A stretch of DNA of 62,865 nucleotides from contig CAYVJG010000015.1 of NCBI GenBank assembly GCA_964451785.1, positions 1-62,865 on the forward strand. Reading direction: 5' to 3'. This DNA comes from JAJYSO01 sp964451785. Lineage in GTDB: Bacteria > Bacteroidota > Bacteroidia > Flavobacteriales > Flavobacteriaceae. Made by a program: the position numbers and the translations under genes. Below are positions 26,124 to 34,295 of the stretch, one piece after another; position 1 is the stretch's first letter, and every line of letters starts with the position of its first letter. The notes under the pieces are model-generated. The model searched no databases and had not been told where the DNA came from. It was given only the letters and a program-made list of their open reading frames with translations.

Positions 26124-26783
26124 TTATTCAGTTATTTTTTGAAATACTTCCTCGTTAAAATCGAGTAAAGAATCTAGTGTAACATCTGCCAAGCTATAGC
26201 GCAAATCTTTTCTGTTTTTAGGATCTGGCACGGCTACAACATTCATTTTAGCCGCCTTAGCCGCCGTTAATCCAGTGATAGAATCTTCAAATACCAAGCA
26301 GTTAATCGGATCTGTATCTAAGCTTTTAGCACACGCTAAATACACCGCAGGGTGTGGCTTGCCATAAGTATGGTCATAACCGGTATGTGCTGTATAAAAA
26401 TAAGGCTGAATCGAGAAATGATTAAGTACCGTAATAATAAACGCCATTGGTGACGAAGATGCCAAACCTATTTTCATCTGCTTTTGCTTAAAAAATTCTA
26501 GTGTTTGATGTACGCCTGGCAACAATTTGCTACGCGCAATAACTCTAGCTTGAACATCAGCTACAATTTCATTGGCAACTTCTTCATTTGTTTTTCCTTT
26601 ATAATCAAAAAATTGCCCCCAATATTCCACTACTTCGATGGTGCGTAGCCCCATAGTTTTAGAATAATCAATGCGATTAGGGTCTATCCCCATACGAGTT
26701 AAAACAGCATCCATAGCTTCTTGCCAAAGCGGCTCGCTGTCTACTAACAACCCATCCATATCGAAAATCACTGATTTAATCAT
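26124..26783 (-). CDS. HAD family phosphatase (HxpB / beta-phosphoglucomutase-like)
   Basis: This 219-residue protein belongs to HAD subfamily I. Motif I is FDMDGLLVDSEPLW (aspartates at about 8 and 10). Motif II is the serine in LASSSPM (about 113), motif III the lysine in YGKPHPAVY (about 147), and motif IV is in CLVFEDSITGLTAAKAA (about 166). The cap domain lies between motif I and II. The closest named type is hexitol-phosphate/2-deoxyglucose-6-phosphate phosphatase. The substrate is not determinable from sequence alone. Confidence 0.88.
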   Translation of the reverse strand: MIKSVIFDMDGLLVDSEPLWQEAMDAVLTRMGIDPNRIDYSKTMGLRTIEVVEYWGQFFDYKGKTNEEVANEIVADVQARVIARSKLLPGVHQTLEFFKQKQMKIGLASSSPMAFIITVLNHFSIQPYFYTAHTGYDHTYGKPHPAVYLACAKSLDTDPINCLVFEDSITGLTAAKAAKMNVVAVPDPKNRKDLRYSLADVTLDSLLDFNEEVFQKITE

Positions 26784-26934
26784 AAAACTATTTTTTAATA
26801 ATGAACGACAAATATAAGCAATAGGCTTGGAGAATCTACAAGTTTAACCTGACATGTTTTTTGATCTTCTTCACACTTATTCCGATTAATCTTTTACTTT
26901 AGCTCACTCAATAATCCACACTTCTATTTAGGAT

Positions 26935-27426
26935 ATGACAAAAATCTTATTACTCAGCGACACACACAGTTATATGGACGATACGATTTTAGGTTATGCC
27001 GCTCAAGCTGATGAGGTATGGCATGCCGGAGACATAGGTGATTTAACAGTCACTGACCAACTAGCCAGTGTTACCAAATTAAGAGCCGTTTACGGGAATA
27101 TTGACGACACAACCGCGCGGCAGGAATTCCCGCTACACAATCGTTTTTTCTGTGAAGAAGTAGCCGTTTGGATTACGCACATCGGCGGCTATCCCGGGCG
27201 TTATTCACCTAAAATAAAAGCTGAACTTCAAGCGCATCCTCCCCGCTTATTTATCTGTGGACATTCGCATATTTTAAAGGTGATGAATGACAAGAAGTTG
27301 GGTGTATTACATATGAATCCTGGCGCTATAGGGCAACACGGCTTTCACAAAAAGCGAACGATGTTGCGTTTTGTGATAGATGGCGCGCAGATAAAAAATT
27401 TAGAAGTTATCGAATTTAATCGCTAA
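26935..27426 (+). CDS. YfcE/MJ0936 family metallophosphoesterase
   Basis: The 163-residue product has the metal-binding motifs of small calcineurin-like phosphodiesterases: LLSDTHSY (D-x-H), AGDIGD, VYGNIDD (GNxD), THIGG and GHSH. The family hydrolyses phosphodiesters in vitro with Mn2+. The physiological substrate is unclear. It is a single gene, ending at a strong bidirectional terminator. Confidence 0.9.
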   Translation: MTKILLLSDTHSYMDDTILGYAAQADEVWHAGDIGDLTVTDQLASVTKLRAVYGNIDDTTARQEFPLHNRFFCEEVAVWITHIGGYPGRYSPKIKAELQAHPPRLFICGHSHILKVMNDKKLGVLHMNPGAIGQHGFHKKRTMLRFVIDGAQIKNLEVIEFNR

Positions 27427-27432
27427 ACAAAG

Positions 27433-27468
27433 AAACGCCTCTAAAAATTGCTATTCAGAGGCGTTTTT
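27433..27468. terminator. Bidirectional terminator between yfcE-like gene and fabI
   Basis: AAACGCCTCT and AGAGGCGTTT form 10-bp arms around a 14-base loop, followed by five T residues in the plus direction and preceded by AAA on the other strand. It lies between two convergent genes. Confidence 0.85.
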
Positions 27469-27492
27469 ATAATTATGTAAAAAGGAGACTTT

Positions 27493-28317
27493 TTATTTAT
27501 CCATTCCTTTTTCGAAAGCTGACATCACTTTGTCACTCACTCCCATTTTGGTAAAACCACCATCGTGGTAAAGGTTTTGAAGAGTTACTTTTTTAGTTAA
27601 GTCTGAAAAGAGTGAAATCACATAGTTTGCACAATCATCAGCATCGGCATTCCCTAGAGGAGACATTTCTTCAGCATAAGCAATAAATCCATCAAATCCT
27701 TTAACGCCTTGCCCAGCTGTGGTAGGTGTTGGAGATTGAGAAATTGTGTTTACGCGCACATTAAATTTATCGCCAAAGAAGTAACCAAAGCTACGAGCAA
27801 TAGATTCTAAATAAGCTTTATTGTCTGCCATGTCGTTATAATCAGGGAAGACACGTTGTGCTGCAGCATAAGTTAAGGCCAAGATGCTTCCCCACTCATT
27901 CATAGCTTCTTTTTTGTAAAGCACTTGCATGGTTTTGTGGAAAGAAAGTGCCGAAACATCCCATCCTTTTTCAGTAAACTTGTAGTTGTTTTCGGTGTAG
28001 TGTTTTCCTTTGCGCACATTGACAGACATGCCGATAGAATGAAGAACAAAGTCGAGTTTACCACCTAAAATTTCAGTAGCTTTATCCACTAAGCTTTCTA
28101 AATCTTCAAGGCTAGTAGCATCAGCAGGGATGATTTCAGAACCTGTTTTTTCAGCCAATTTGTTCAATGTCCCCATGCGTAAAGCCACTGGAGCGTTAGT
28201 TAAGACGAATTTTCCGCCTTCTTCATGTACGCGTTCAGCAACTTTCCATGCGATAGAATTTTCATCTAATGCGCCAAAAATAATACCGCGTTTTCCTTTT
28301 AATAAATTATAAGACAT
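27493..28317 (-). CDS. fabI: Enoyl-[acyl-carrier-protein] reductase FabI
   Basis: This 274-residue SDR-like reductase starts at the ATG at 28317 (MSYNLLKGKRG), where FabI homologues normally begin. The upstream extension to 28398 is not FabI-like. Visible features are the NAD-binding segment GALDENSIAWKVAERVHEEG, the SIGMS motif and the active-site pair in LTYAAAQRVFPDYNDMADNKAYLE (Tyr and Lys). The C-terminal SQSPTPTTAGQGVKGF loop is unlike E. coli (SGIRTLAA) but common in Bacteroidota. It carries out the last step of fatty-acid elongation. Confidence 0.93.
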   Translation of the reverse strand: MSYNLLKGKRGIIFGALDENSIAWKVAERVHEEGGKFVLTNAPVALRMGTLNKLAEKTGSEIIPADATSLEDLESLVDKATEILGGKLDFVLHSIGMSVNVRKGKHYTENNYKFTEKGWDVSALSFHKTMQVLYKKEAMNEWGSILALTYAAAQRVFPDYNDMADNKAYLESIARSFGYFFGDKFNVRVNTISQSPTPTTAGQGVKGFDGFIAYAEEMSPLGNADADDCANYVISLFSDLTKKVTLQNLYHDGGFTKMGVSDKVMSAFEKGMDK

Positions 28318-28437
28318 ACTCTTAGATTTTATTTCTCTTTTTAAGAAGTGGTAAATATAATAAAATTTAGCGTTGTGAAAATTTTTTACGCTGTTCATCT
28401 CTATTTAAAGCACAAACAGCAGATAAAAAATTTAGCA

Positions 28438-28878
28438 CTATTTTGTAAGATCTGTTTTACTGTGAATCTCTTGAGTCAACTCCTTTAAGCTTTTTCGGCG
28501 TAAAATTTTTAAGGTACTATCCCGCACCTCTAACATCAGTCTATTGACACCACAACCTTCTTCATAAGGACAGTCGTCACATTTTTCATAAAAATTTAAA
28601 CTCACACAAGGCACCATAGCAATAGGTCCCCCGAGCAAGCGAACAATATCAACCATAAAGACTTCTTCAGGAGATTTACGTAAATAGTATCCTCCTCCTT
28701 TTCCTTTTTTAGCAGATAAAATTCCTCCTTTTTTTAAAGTCAATAAAATCGACTCTAAAAATTTTCGTGAAATGTTTTCGGCCTCAGCAATAGTAGCAAT
28801 TGCTATTGGAGCCTCATCTTCGTGCTTACAGATATAAGTAAGCGCTTTTATTCCGTATTTAGTTTTTCGCGAAAGCAT
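28438..28878 (-). CDS. Rrf2 family regulator with cysteine cluster
   Basis: This 146-residue Rrf2-type regulator has the winged helix in residues 1-75 (KTKYGIKAL, NISRKFLESILLTLKKGGIL, KGKGGGYYL). The region around 92-115 contains PCVSLN, EKCDDCPYEEGC, giving four cysteines in an IscR-like spacing. It may bind an Fe-S cluster and sense iron, oxygen or NO. The targets are unknown. The gene is oriented the same way as fabI, 120 bases upstream of it. Confidence 0.87.
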   Translation of the reverse strand: MLSRKTKYGIKALTYICKHEDEAPIAIATIAEAENISRKFLESILLTLKKGGILSAKKGKGGGYYLRKSPEEVFMVDIVRLLGGPIAMVPCVSLNFYEKCDDCPYEEGCGVNRLMLEVRDSTLKILRRKSLKELTQEIHSKTDLTK

Positions 28879-29023
28879 AGCGCAAATTTACAAAAGTTTA
28901 TCATATCTACACAGTCTTATTAAACTCCGATGATTTAATTCTTTTACAGGCAGTCAAGAAGAAGTTTAGGCAACCTTAACCATAGAGGATTTATGTAGTG
29001 CTTTCTTCTTATTGCACAACACA

Positions 29024-29058
29024 GGGTAACATTAGCTAACGTATAGTGATATACTAGT
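29024..29058 (+). promoter_or_regulatory. Duplicated promoter box, copy 1
   Basis: GGGTAACATTAG, 11 bases, then TGATATACTAGT. The same two blocks with exactly the same spacing precede the paralogous gene at 30079. The 11-base spacers differ, so the blocks appear conserved by selection or recent shared ancestry of the promoter. The -35-like GGTAAC and -10-like region would suit an alternative (ECF-type) sigma factor; this is inference. Confidence 0.6.
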
Positions 29059-29086
29059 AGAAACGAACCAGAAACGCTAAATCAAG

Positions 29087-29824
29087 ATGTTCCGAAATAT
29101 ACTATTTTCTCTCAGTTTTTTAGTTGTAAGTGTATCTGTACTTTACGCTCAACAAGCAGTGAAATTAAATACTTCCACAACCTCTTTGACTTGTAAACCG
29201 ACGCCTATATATGAAAATTTCAATCAAACTTCTGGCAATTGGATGCGCAATAATGTCAACTACAGCGGTAGTCATGTTTATCCTTCGCGTAATTCAACGC
29301 CTGGTAAATCAGGAGCTCCTGATGACCGCGCACTAGAAGGTTTTGACAAACCTGGTACTGATCGTTTATTTAATCAGATAGATTACTCTGGAAACATACT
29401 AGGTTGTGAAAATTATTTATGCTTTGATTTTAAAGTCTTGAATAGCTTTAAAACAAAAGGCGTACAGCCTACAGTTTATTTTTATCAAGGAGATCTCAAT
29501 GCCGATCCTCCGGCACTTAAAAGGCAAGTCATTTTTAAATCTTCTAAGCATTACACCCATGCCGATGGTTGGGTGCGGATTTGTATTCCCTTACATCCAG
29601 CTATTGACAGCCTTCCCAACGGTACTGCAGGCAGTTGGTCTATTCGCGGTCGTTCAAAAAACACAACTCAAGATGTCGTCATCTATAATAAGGTAATGAC
29701 AAATCTCAATGGCATCTACTTTTGGCTTGACCTCAATAGAGATGATCCTCGAGAACGTTATGTTTTTGACAATGTTTGTTTCAAGACAAATACTCCGGCT
29801 TTGAGTCGTTCTACTGTTCAGTAG
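29087..29824 (+). CDS. Secreted protein, N-terminal-domain paralogue of the T9SS protein downstream
   Basis: The 245-residue product has a signal peptide (residues 1-22, ending LYAQQ). A single domain of about 200 residues follows and closely parallels residues about 40-240 of the 682-residue protein encoded next. Shared segments include GFDKPGTDRLFNQIDYSGNIL versus GFDDSGADRLYNQVDYKGNIL, and YVFDNVCF versus YAFDNICI. It lacks the middle domain and the T9SS tail. The fold looks like an extracellular carbohydrate-binding-type beta-sandwich, but no family is certain. It arose by duplication followed by truncation, or the longer gene arose by domain addition. Confidence 0.75.
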   Translation: MFRNILFSLSFLVVSVSVLYAQQAVKLNTSTTSLTCKPTPIYENFNQTSGNWMRNNVNYSGSHVYPSRNSTPGKSGAPDDRALEGFDKPGTDRLFNQIDYSGNILGCENYLCFDFKVLNSFKTKGVQPTVYFYQGDLNADPPALKRQVIFKSSKHYTHADGWVRICIPLHPAIDSLPNGTAGSWSIRGRSKNTTQDVVIYNKVMTNLNGIYFWLDLNRDDPRERYVFDNVCFKTNTPALSRSTVQ

Positions 29825-30017
29825 AGTGAATTTTAATTCCTTCCACTCATTGGTGAAATATCGAGCTTAGAAAGCTACACTAGCTCTGTCTAAAACTTTA
29901 AAATACAAAATTTTAAGTAATCTTCTCACTTATATCCCTAGGTAAAAGCAGGATTAATCAATCTCAACTAACTCATCTTATCTTTTTTTACCCATTCAGT
30001 TTATTTTACAAGCATAG

Positions 30018-30052
30018 GGGTAACATTAGAACATTTTGCTTGATATACTAGT
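30018..30052 (+). promoter_or_regulatory. Duplicated promoter box, copy 2
   Basis: GGGTAACATTAG at 30018-30029, an 11-base spacer, then TGATATACTAGT at 30041-30052. This is the same arrangement as at 29024-29058. The start codon of the 682-residue protein lies 26 bases downstream of the second block (28 bases for copy 1), so the geometry relative to the gene is also nearly conserved. Confidence 0.6.
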
Positions 30053-30078
30053 GATTACTAACCATAAAACTCTATATC

Positions 30079-32127
30079 ATGATGTTTAAAAATTTACTTC
30101 TTTCTTTAAGTTTCATTTTTGTCTGCATGTTTACACTTCATGCGCAAAAAGTGGAAAAAATGCGTCGACTACCTATCATTGATAGTGTTCCTTTCCCTCC
30201 TTCTTCAGATTGTGAAGATTTTAATACCAGTCCAGGTCACTGGATGCGTAGTAATGTTTCAAGCTACTATGGCAATCATGTGTACCCTAGCACCAACACT
30301 GAAACAGGTAGCTCCGGTCAAGCTGGTGATTACGCCTTAGATGGATTTGACGACTCAGGAGCTGATCGTTTATATAACCAAGTTGATTATAAAGGCAATA
30401 TCTTAGAACGCGGCGAGTGTTTTTGCTTTGATTTTAAGGTGATTAATAGTGAACTAGCAGATTCCGTTCAGCCTGTTATTTATTTTTACCAAGGAGACAT
30501 TTCTACTTCACCTGTTGATATTACTAAACAGATAGTCTTTAAAGCCAATCACTATTACACCAATGAAGACGGTTGGATCCGGATATGTGCCCCTTTAGAA
30601 CTTGCCGTTGATGGACTACCTAGCAATGGAGAGGGACAGTGGAGTGTCTCTGGTTCTACTGGAAATACAGCACAAGACATAGCTAATTTTAATGATGTTA
30701 TCACCAATCTTGACGGTATTTATTTCTATTTAGATATGTGCAGTGATCCTCGTGAAGTATATGCCTTTGATAATATTTGTATCAGTGATGATTGCTCGAG
30801 TTCAGATTCGGATGATGCCCCAATCGGTGGTGCTTTTTGCTGTGATCAATCTGAAAACCTTATTGCCAATGCCAACTTCGAACAGGGCAACTCCGGCTTT
30901 ACCAGTGAATATACAGCCAACAGCAGTACTCTTCCTGGGCAATATTCAGTTTCTAATTCTGCTTCAGCTTTTAATGCTACGGTTAATGATCATTCATTCT
31001 GTGCTGATCCGGTGCAATACGCTAATCACGAAAACTATCTCTTGATTAATGGTCTTACCAATCAACCTGCAGGAAGCGCTTCTGTAGTTTACAATCAAGA
31101 GTTAGCACTTACTCCTGGAGAAGAGTATAGATTCTGTGCCAATTTTAAAAATTTGCCGCAGTGTAATTTTGATGTCTTACCTAAAATCCAGATTGAGCTC
31201 AACGGCGAGATTATTGTTCCTTATACCACTATAGATGCGATAGCCACAGATCCTTGTGACTGGATTAATCTATCAGGTTGTTTTACCGCTCGTGAAGAAG
31301 CTAAAGCCGAACTCAAAATTTATCTAAAAGGAGATGGCATAGGTGATGGCAACGACTTGGCTATAGATGACATTTCTATGCACCAACTCAGTGATCCCGG
31401 CTACAGTTTAAACGTTACACATAACGGCGGTAATCAAACAGTTACAGCGACTGTTAATCCATTCCCATTTTTAAATGAATTGTGTGAATTTGAAGATAGT
31501 GCTGATCATTATTGGTTTGTTTATAAAACAACTACCCCTAATAATCCATGGCCTATCACAAGTAGTTTTGCCTGGAGTGACAACTCCGGTAGTTATGGAA
31601 CTCCAGTTACCGGAAATGCACCTTGGACAGTACCGACGACTAACTTCCCTACTTATCCAACATTTGCAGATAATGCCTTTTATGTGGTAGGTATTTATGT
31701 TCCCAGCTGTTGCGAAACTTGTCAAACTGATGGTTGGGCTTACCAGATTACATATAACACTTCTTCCTTAACCACAAGTTCATTAAGTACTCGTCAAGAT
31801 GATGTGCTAACCGATGCGATAAAAGCCAAAATTAAATCGCTTTTTATAAAATCAAGTGGAGATTTAGGGTTCAACGCTCCTGAAAAGCAAAACGGAATGA
31901 AACTTTACCCAAATCCGAGTAACGGAGAGTTTAGAGTGCAACTCAATCAGCCCAGTACAGGAAGTTTACAAGTGTTCAATATCGCAGGACAACGCCTGTT
32001 TACAGATAGGTTTAATACTCAACAGCAAGTTAATGTTAATCTATCTCACAAAGCTCCTGGGGTATATTTTGTAAAACTCAAAACTAAAGAGAACCGTGTT
32101 TATACTAAAAAGATAATCATTAAATAA
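30079..32127 (+). CDS. Secreted multidomain protein with T9SS type A sorting domain
   Basis: The 682-residue product has a signal peptide (1-23, ending LHAQK). It carries an N-terminal domain shared with the preceding gene (about 40-245). A central beta-sandwich resembling carbohydrate-binding folds follows (NLIANANFEQGNSGF, then LALTPGEEYRFCANF, AIDDISMHQL, about 260-445). A further region holds paired cysteines (CCETCQTDGW). The C-terminal T9SS type A tail (MKLYPNPSNGEF, LQVFNIAGQRLF, about 610-682) indicates export through the type IX system. No catalytic motif is seen; it may be an adhesin or surface binding protein. Confidence 0.82.
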   Translation: MMFKNLLLSLSFIFVCMFTLHAQKVEKMRRLPIIDSVPFPPSSDCEDFNTSPGHWMRSNVSSYYGNHVYPSTNTETGSSGQAGDYALDGFDDSGADRLYNQVDYKGNILERGECFCFDFKVINSELADSVQPVIYFYQGDISTSPVDITKQIVFKANHYYTNEDGWIRICAPLELAVDGLPSNGEGQWSVSGSTGNTAQDIANFNDVITNLDGIYFYLDMCSDPREVYAFDNICISDDCSSSDSDDAPIGGAFCCDQSENLIANANFEQGNSGFTSEYTANSSTLPGQYSVSNSASAFNATVNDHSFCADPVQYANHENYLLINGLTNQPAGSASVVYNQELALTPGEEYRFCANFKNLPQCNFDVLPKIQIELNGEIIVPYTTIDAIATDPCDWINLSGCFTAREEAKAELKIYLKGDGIGDGNDLAIDDISMHQLSDPGYSLNVTHNGGNQTVTATVNPFPFLNELCEFEDSADHYWFVYKTTTPNNPWPITSSFAWSDNSGSYGTPVTGNAPWTVPTTNFPTYPTFADNAFYVVGIYVPSCCETCQTDGWAYQITYNTSSLTTSSLSTRQDDVLTDAIKAKIKSLFIKSSGDLGFNAPEKQNGMKLYPNPSNGEFRVQLNQPSTGSLQVFNIAGQRLFTDRFNTQQQVNVNLSHKAPGVYFVKLKTKENRVYTKKIIIK

Positions 32128-32184
32128 TACCGTATGGACAAATTATATAGTCCAATTTCGACAGCAGTCTCATTGTACTATTAA
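32125..32184 (-). repeat. 60-bp dispersed repeat, copy 1
   Basis: The segment starts at the stop codon of the T9SS gene (TAATACCGTATGGA) and ends at CTATTAA. Its reverse complement recurs with about three substitutions at 45722-45781. No coding content is seen. Its presence immediately at a gene end in one place and after a MITE-like element in the other suggests an intergenic mobile or recombining unit. Confidence 0.8.
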
Positions 32185-32200
32185 TTTGTTACCCACGGCA

Positions 32201-32256
32201 TTATACCTACAAAAAATAGTATAAATCGGGCTAAAAAATAATTCTAATTGGTATAA
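32201..32256 (-). repeat. Intact 56-bp TTATACC...GGTATAA repeat (empty site)
   Basis: It is bounded by 7-bp inverted repeats TTATACC (32201-32207) and GGTATAA (32250-32256). The reverse complement is collinear with the flanks of the 277-bp element at 8188-8464 and contains the octamer ATTATTTT only once. It therefore represents the pre-insertion state. Confidence 0.8.
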
Positions 32257-32269
32257 GTTCATTTTTAGT

Positions 32270-32345
32270 ATGAAATGAAGTGGGTTAGCTATTGTGTTGA
32301 CAAGGCTTTACTGAATGGCTTAGCCAACACCGTTCTTCATTTCAT
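32270..32345. other. Long imperfect stem-loop, possible small RNA
   Basis: ATGAAATGAAG at 32270-32280 pairs exactly with CTTCATTTCAT at 32335-32345. Inside, GTGTTG (about 32294) can pair with CAACAC (about 32324). The structure is directly followed by a strong terminator-like hairpin. It could be the 3' part of the T9SS transcript, a small RNA or a remnant of another repeat. No reading frame is supported. Confidence 0.4.
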
Positions 32346-32350
32346 GTAAA

Positions 32351-32382
32351 AGCAGCCTGTAAAAGATAATTTACAGGCTGCT
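32351..32382. terminator. Strong hairpin terminator
   Basis: AGCAGCCTGTAA and TTACAGGCTGCT form perfect 12-bp arms around an 8-base loop. The plus side is followed by TTCTGTT, and the minus side by TTTTAC. It probably terminates transcription from the T9SS gene and may work in both directions. Confidence 0.75.
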
Positions 32383-32452
32383 TTCTGTTATATAGTTTAG
32401 GAGGCTCACGATGATACTATCCCTAATTTTGCTCGAAGCCGACAGCCTAAAA

Positions 32453-33109
32453 TTAGCAAAAAATGGTCAAACGAAGCCGTTTCCCCGCTCTTGCGTTCAA
32501 ACCGCTTGTTCTCTGCTGGAGTTCTCCTTTGTCTCCATTTTTCGTTACCCAATAATTAATCATCCCTTTTGAAAGTAGAGAATCTTTTTCCGGTGCTTTC
32601 ATTAGCCGAAAGTCATCTTCCAACTTGATTTCAAATTTATAGATGTTGGAATAGTCTTTTTCTGTTAGTTCAAATTCAAGTTGAATACCTCTTTTCAAAA
32701 AAGGCTCATTTTTTATTTTTCGCAAGACAGTCAAAGTATCTAAACACTTTTTAATTTCACTGTTGAATTTCGGCACATTATAACTGTCGTGTCTTGAAGG
32801 ATTCAATACAAATCTGCGATGGCTGTCCAACTTGGTGAATAATTCCCTATCCAAATCTACACTTTCAGTAAATTTCTTTAGTTGACCGATTAAGCCGTTC
32901 AAATCGTGTCGGCTATATTCTTTGGTGAAATGGTATTTTTTGGGTAAAAATTCTTGACAGAATGCTTCGGTTTCTTTTCTCAGGAAGTTTCCTGCCGCTT
33001 CGTATTCCTTTTCGAGAAAAATTTTTTCTGCTTTGTCCAGATAGCTATCTGATTTTTTAATGTATGGTTGCGGAATATTGTCTTTCTCAAAAGCATAAAA
33101 TTCTATACA
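32453..33109 (-). pseudogene. C-terminal remnant of a larger protein, possibly a coiled-coil ATPase
   Basis: An open frame of about 219 codons begins right after a stop at 33110-33112 and has no ATG near its start; the first possible initiator (TTG, 32902) lies deep inside. The frame shows uniform coding character: FYAFEKDNIPQPYIKK, SYLDKAEKIFLEKEYEAAGNFLRKE and a later helical part. It resembles the C-terminal region of SMC/RecN-like ATPases, but this is a weak recollection. The last ~30 residues (LNARAGKRLRLTIFC) look atypical, so a frameshift near the end is also possible. The lost 5' end abuts the repeat island, which suggests disruption by it. Confidence 0.55.
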
Positions 33110-33146
33110 TTACAAGATTTCTTTCAATTTCAGTTGATATTCCAAT

Positions 33147-33240
33147 AGGCTGAAAGCCTTGAATATCTCAACCCCAAGGGCTACGCCTTGGGTTGATAAA
33201 ACTATACCTTATTACAACGCCCTGAAAGGGCAACATAGCT
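33147..33240 (-). repeat. Palindrome-rich repeat, downstream flank of the transposase
   Basis: This is a divergent copy of the segments at 33852-33945 and 34084-34175, in the same orientation. It contains AGGCT-GAA-AGCCT (33147-33159), an imperfect CCCAAGG...CCTTGGG hairpin with loop TAC (33168-33196) and GCCCT-GAA-AGGGC (33219-33231), and it ends CAACATAGCTTTATG at the transposase stop. Confidence 0.75.
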
Positions 33241-33693
33241 TTATGTCCAAAGATAATTCTCATCATAATGAACGTCATACTCTTCCAAGAATTTTCTGTA
33301 TTCATCTTGAAATGAAATAACTTTATGATGCTCTTTCTGATTGTCAATATAACGTGCAACCTTTTTTACAACCGATTGGCTAACGGAATAACCGGCATAC
33401 CCACCTTGCCAAGCAAAAGAATGATAATGTTCGCCTTTGTTTTTTATCCATCGGCTACTGTTCCGTTTTATTTCTTCTACAAATTTTGCCAAAGCTATAT
33501 TTTTAGACATTGTAGCTAAAATATGAATATGATTTTCTGTTCCGTTTATTTTTATTGGAATCGATTCATTTGCCTTGATAATACCCCCTATGTAAGCATA
33601 CAACTCTGTTTCTACATCTGCACCAATTAAATTCTGATTGTGTTTGGTGTGAAATATGATGTGAACATACAATTTTGATAAGGATTGTGCCAT
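33241..33693 (-). CDS. IS200/IS605-type HUH (Y1) transposase, TnpA/RAYT-like
   Basis: This 150-residue Y1 transposase is complete. The HUH motif is HIHIL (histidines 55 and 57). The conserved region FAWQGGYAGYSVSQS lies at about 94-108, and the catalytic tyrosine is in VARYIDNQKEHH (Y115). Such enzymes cut and rejoin single-stranded DNA at hairpins. No tnpB accessory gene is nearby. Palindrome-rich repeats lie on both sides in the same orientation, one copy downstream and two to three copies upstream, which is the layout of REP-associated tyrosine transposases rather than a simple IS. The protein is short for a classical RAYT, so an IS200-type assignment remains possible. Confidence 0.88.
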   Translation of the reverse strand: MAQSLSKLYVHIIFHTKHNQNLIGADVETELYAYIGGIIKANESIPIKINGTENHIHILATMSKNIALAKFVEEIKRNSSRWIKNKGEHYHSFAWQGGYAGYSVSQSVVKKVARYIDNQKEHHKVISFQDEYRKFLEEYDVHYDENYLWT

Positions 33694-33718
33694 CTTTTTC
33701 TACAAATCTATTATTTTA

Positions 33719-34212
33719 TGTTGGGTTTTCAACCCGCCAAAATGGGATTTTGCATCCATCAATACCTAAGGAGGTGCCTTAGGCAAGAATATTTTCGGCT
33801 TTCAGCCGAATCTTTTATCGATTATTCCGATAAGATTTCCGCTGATAAAAAAGGCTGAAAGTATTTGATATTCCAACCCAAAGGCAACGCCTTGGTTGGG
33901 AAACACACAACTCCGATACAACACCCTGAAAGGGCAACATAGCTTATTTATGTTGGGTTTTCAACTCGCCAAAATGGGATTTGGTACCCACCAATACCTA
34001 AGGCGGTGCCTTAAGTAGGAATATTTTCGGCTTTCAGCCGAATCTTTTATCAATTATTCCGATAAGATTTCCGCTGATAAAAAAGGCTGAAAGTATTTGA
34101 TATTCCAACCCAAAGGCAACGCCTTGGTTGGGAAACACACAACTCCGATGCAACGCCCTGAAAGGGCAACATAGCTTTCAACTCGCCAAAATGGGATTTT
34201 GCATCCATCAAT
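33719..34212 (-). repeat. Tandem 232-bp palindrome-rich repeats upstream of the transposase
   Basis: Two direct copies with a 232-bp period lie at 33719-33950 and 33951-34182. A partial third copy follows at 34177-34212. Copies differ by scattered substitutions. Each contains CCTAAGG...CCTTAGG, TTCGGCT-TTC-AGCCGAA (33794-33810 in copy 1), a TTATCG...CGATAA stem, an imperfect CCAACC...GGTTGG hairpin with loop AAC, and (A/G)CCCT-GAA-AGGGC. The repeats explain the whole stretch between the transposase and the nrdA terminator; no gene lies in it. Confidence 0.85.
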
Positions 34213-34295
34213 TTCAGATTATTGCGGATTTCGTTGTCTTTTCCCCGCAGCTTTTTACAGGCTTTTTTAGTTATACAAGGAAGGATTTAAGACAA

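Noticed and set aside
33719..34212. Direct repeats that might suggest a CRISPR array
   Set aside because: The period is 232 bp, whole units are repeated, there are no unique spacers and no cas genes. They fit transposase-associated repeats.
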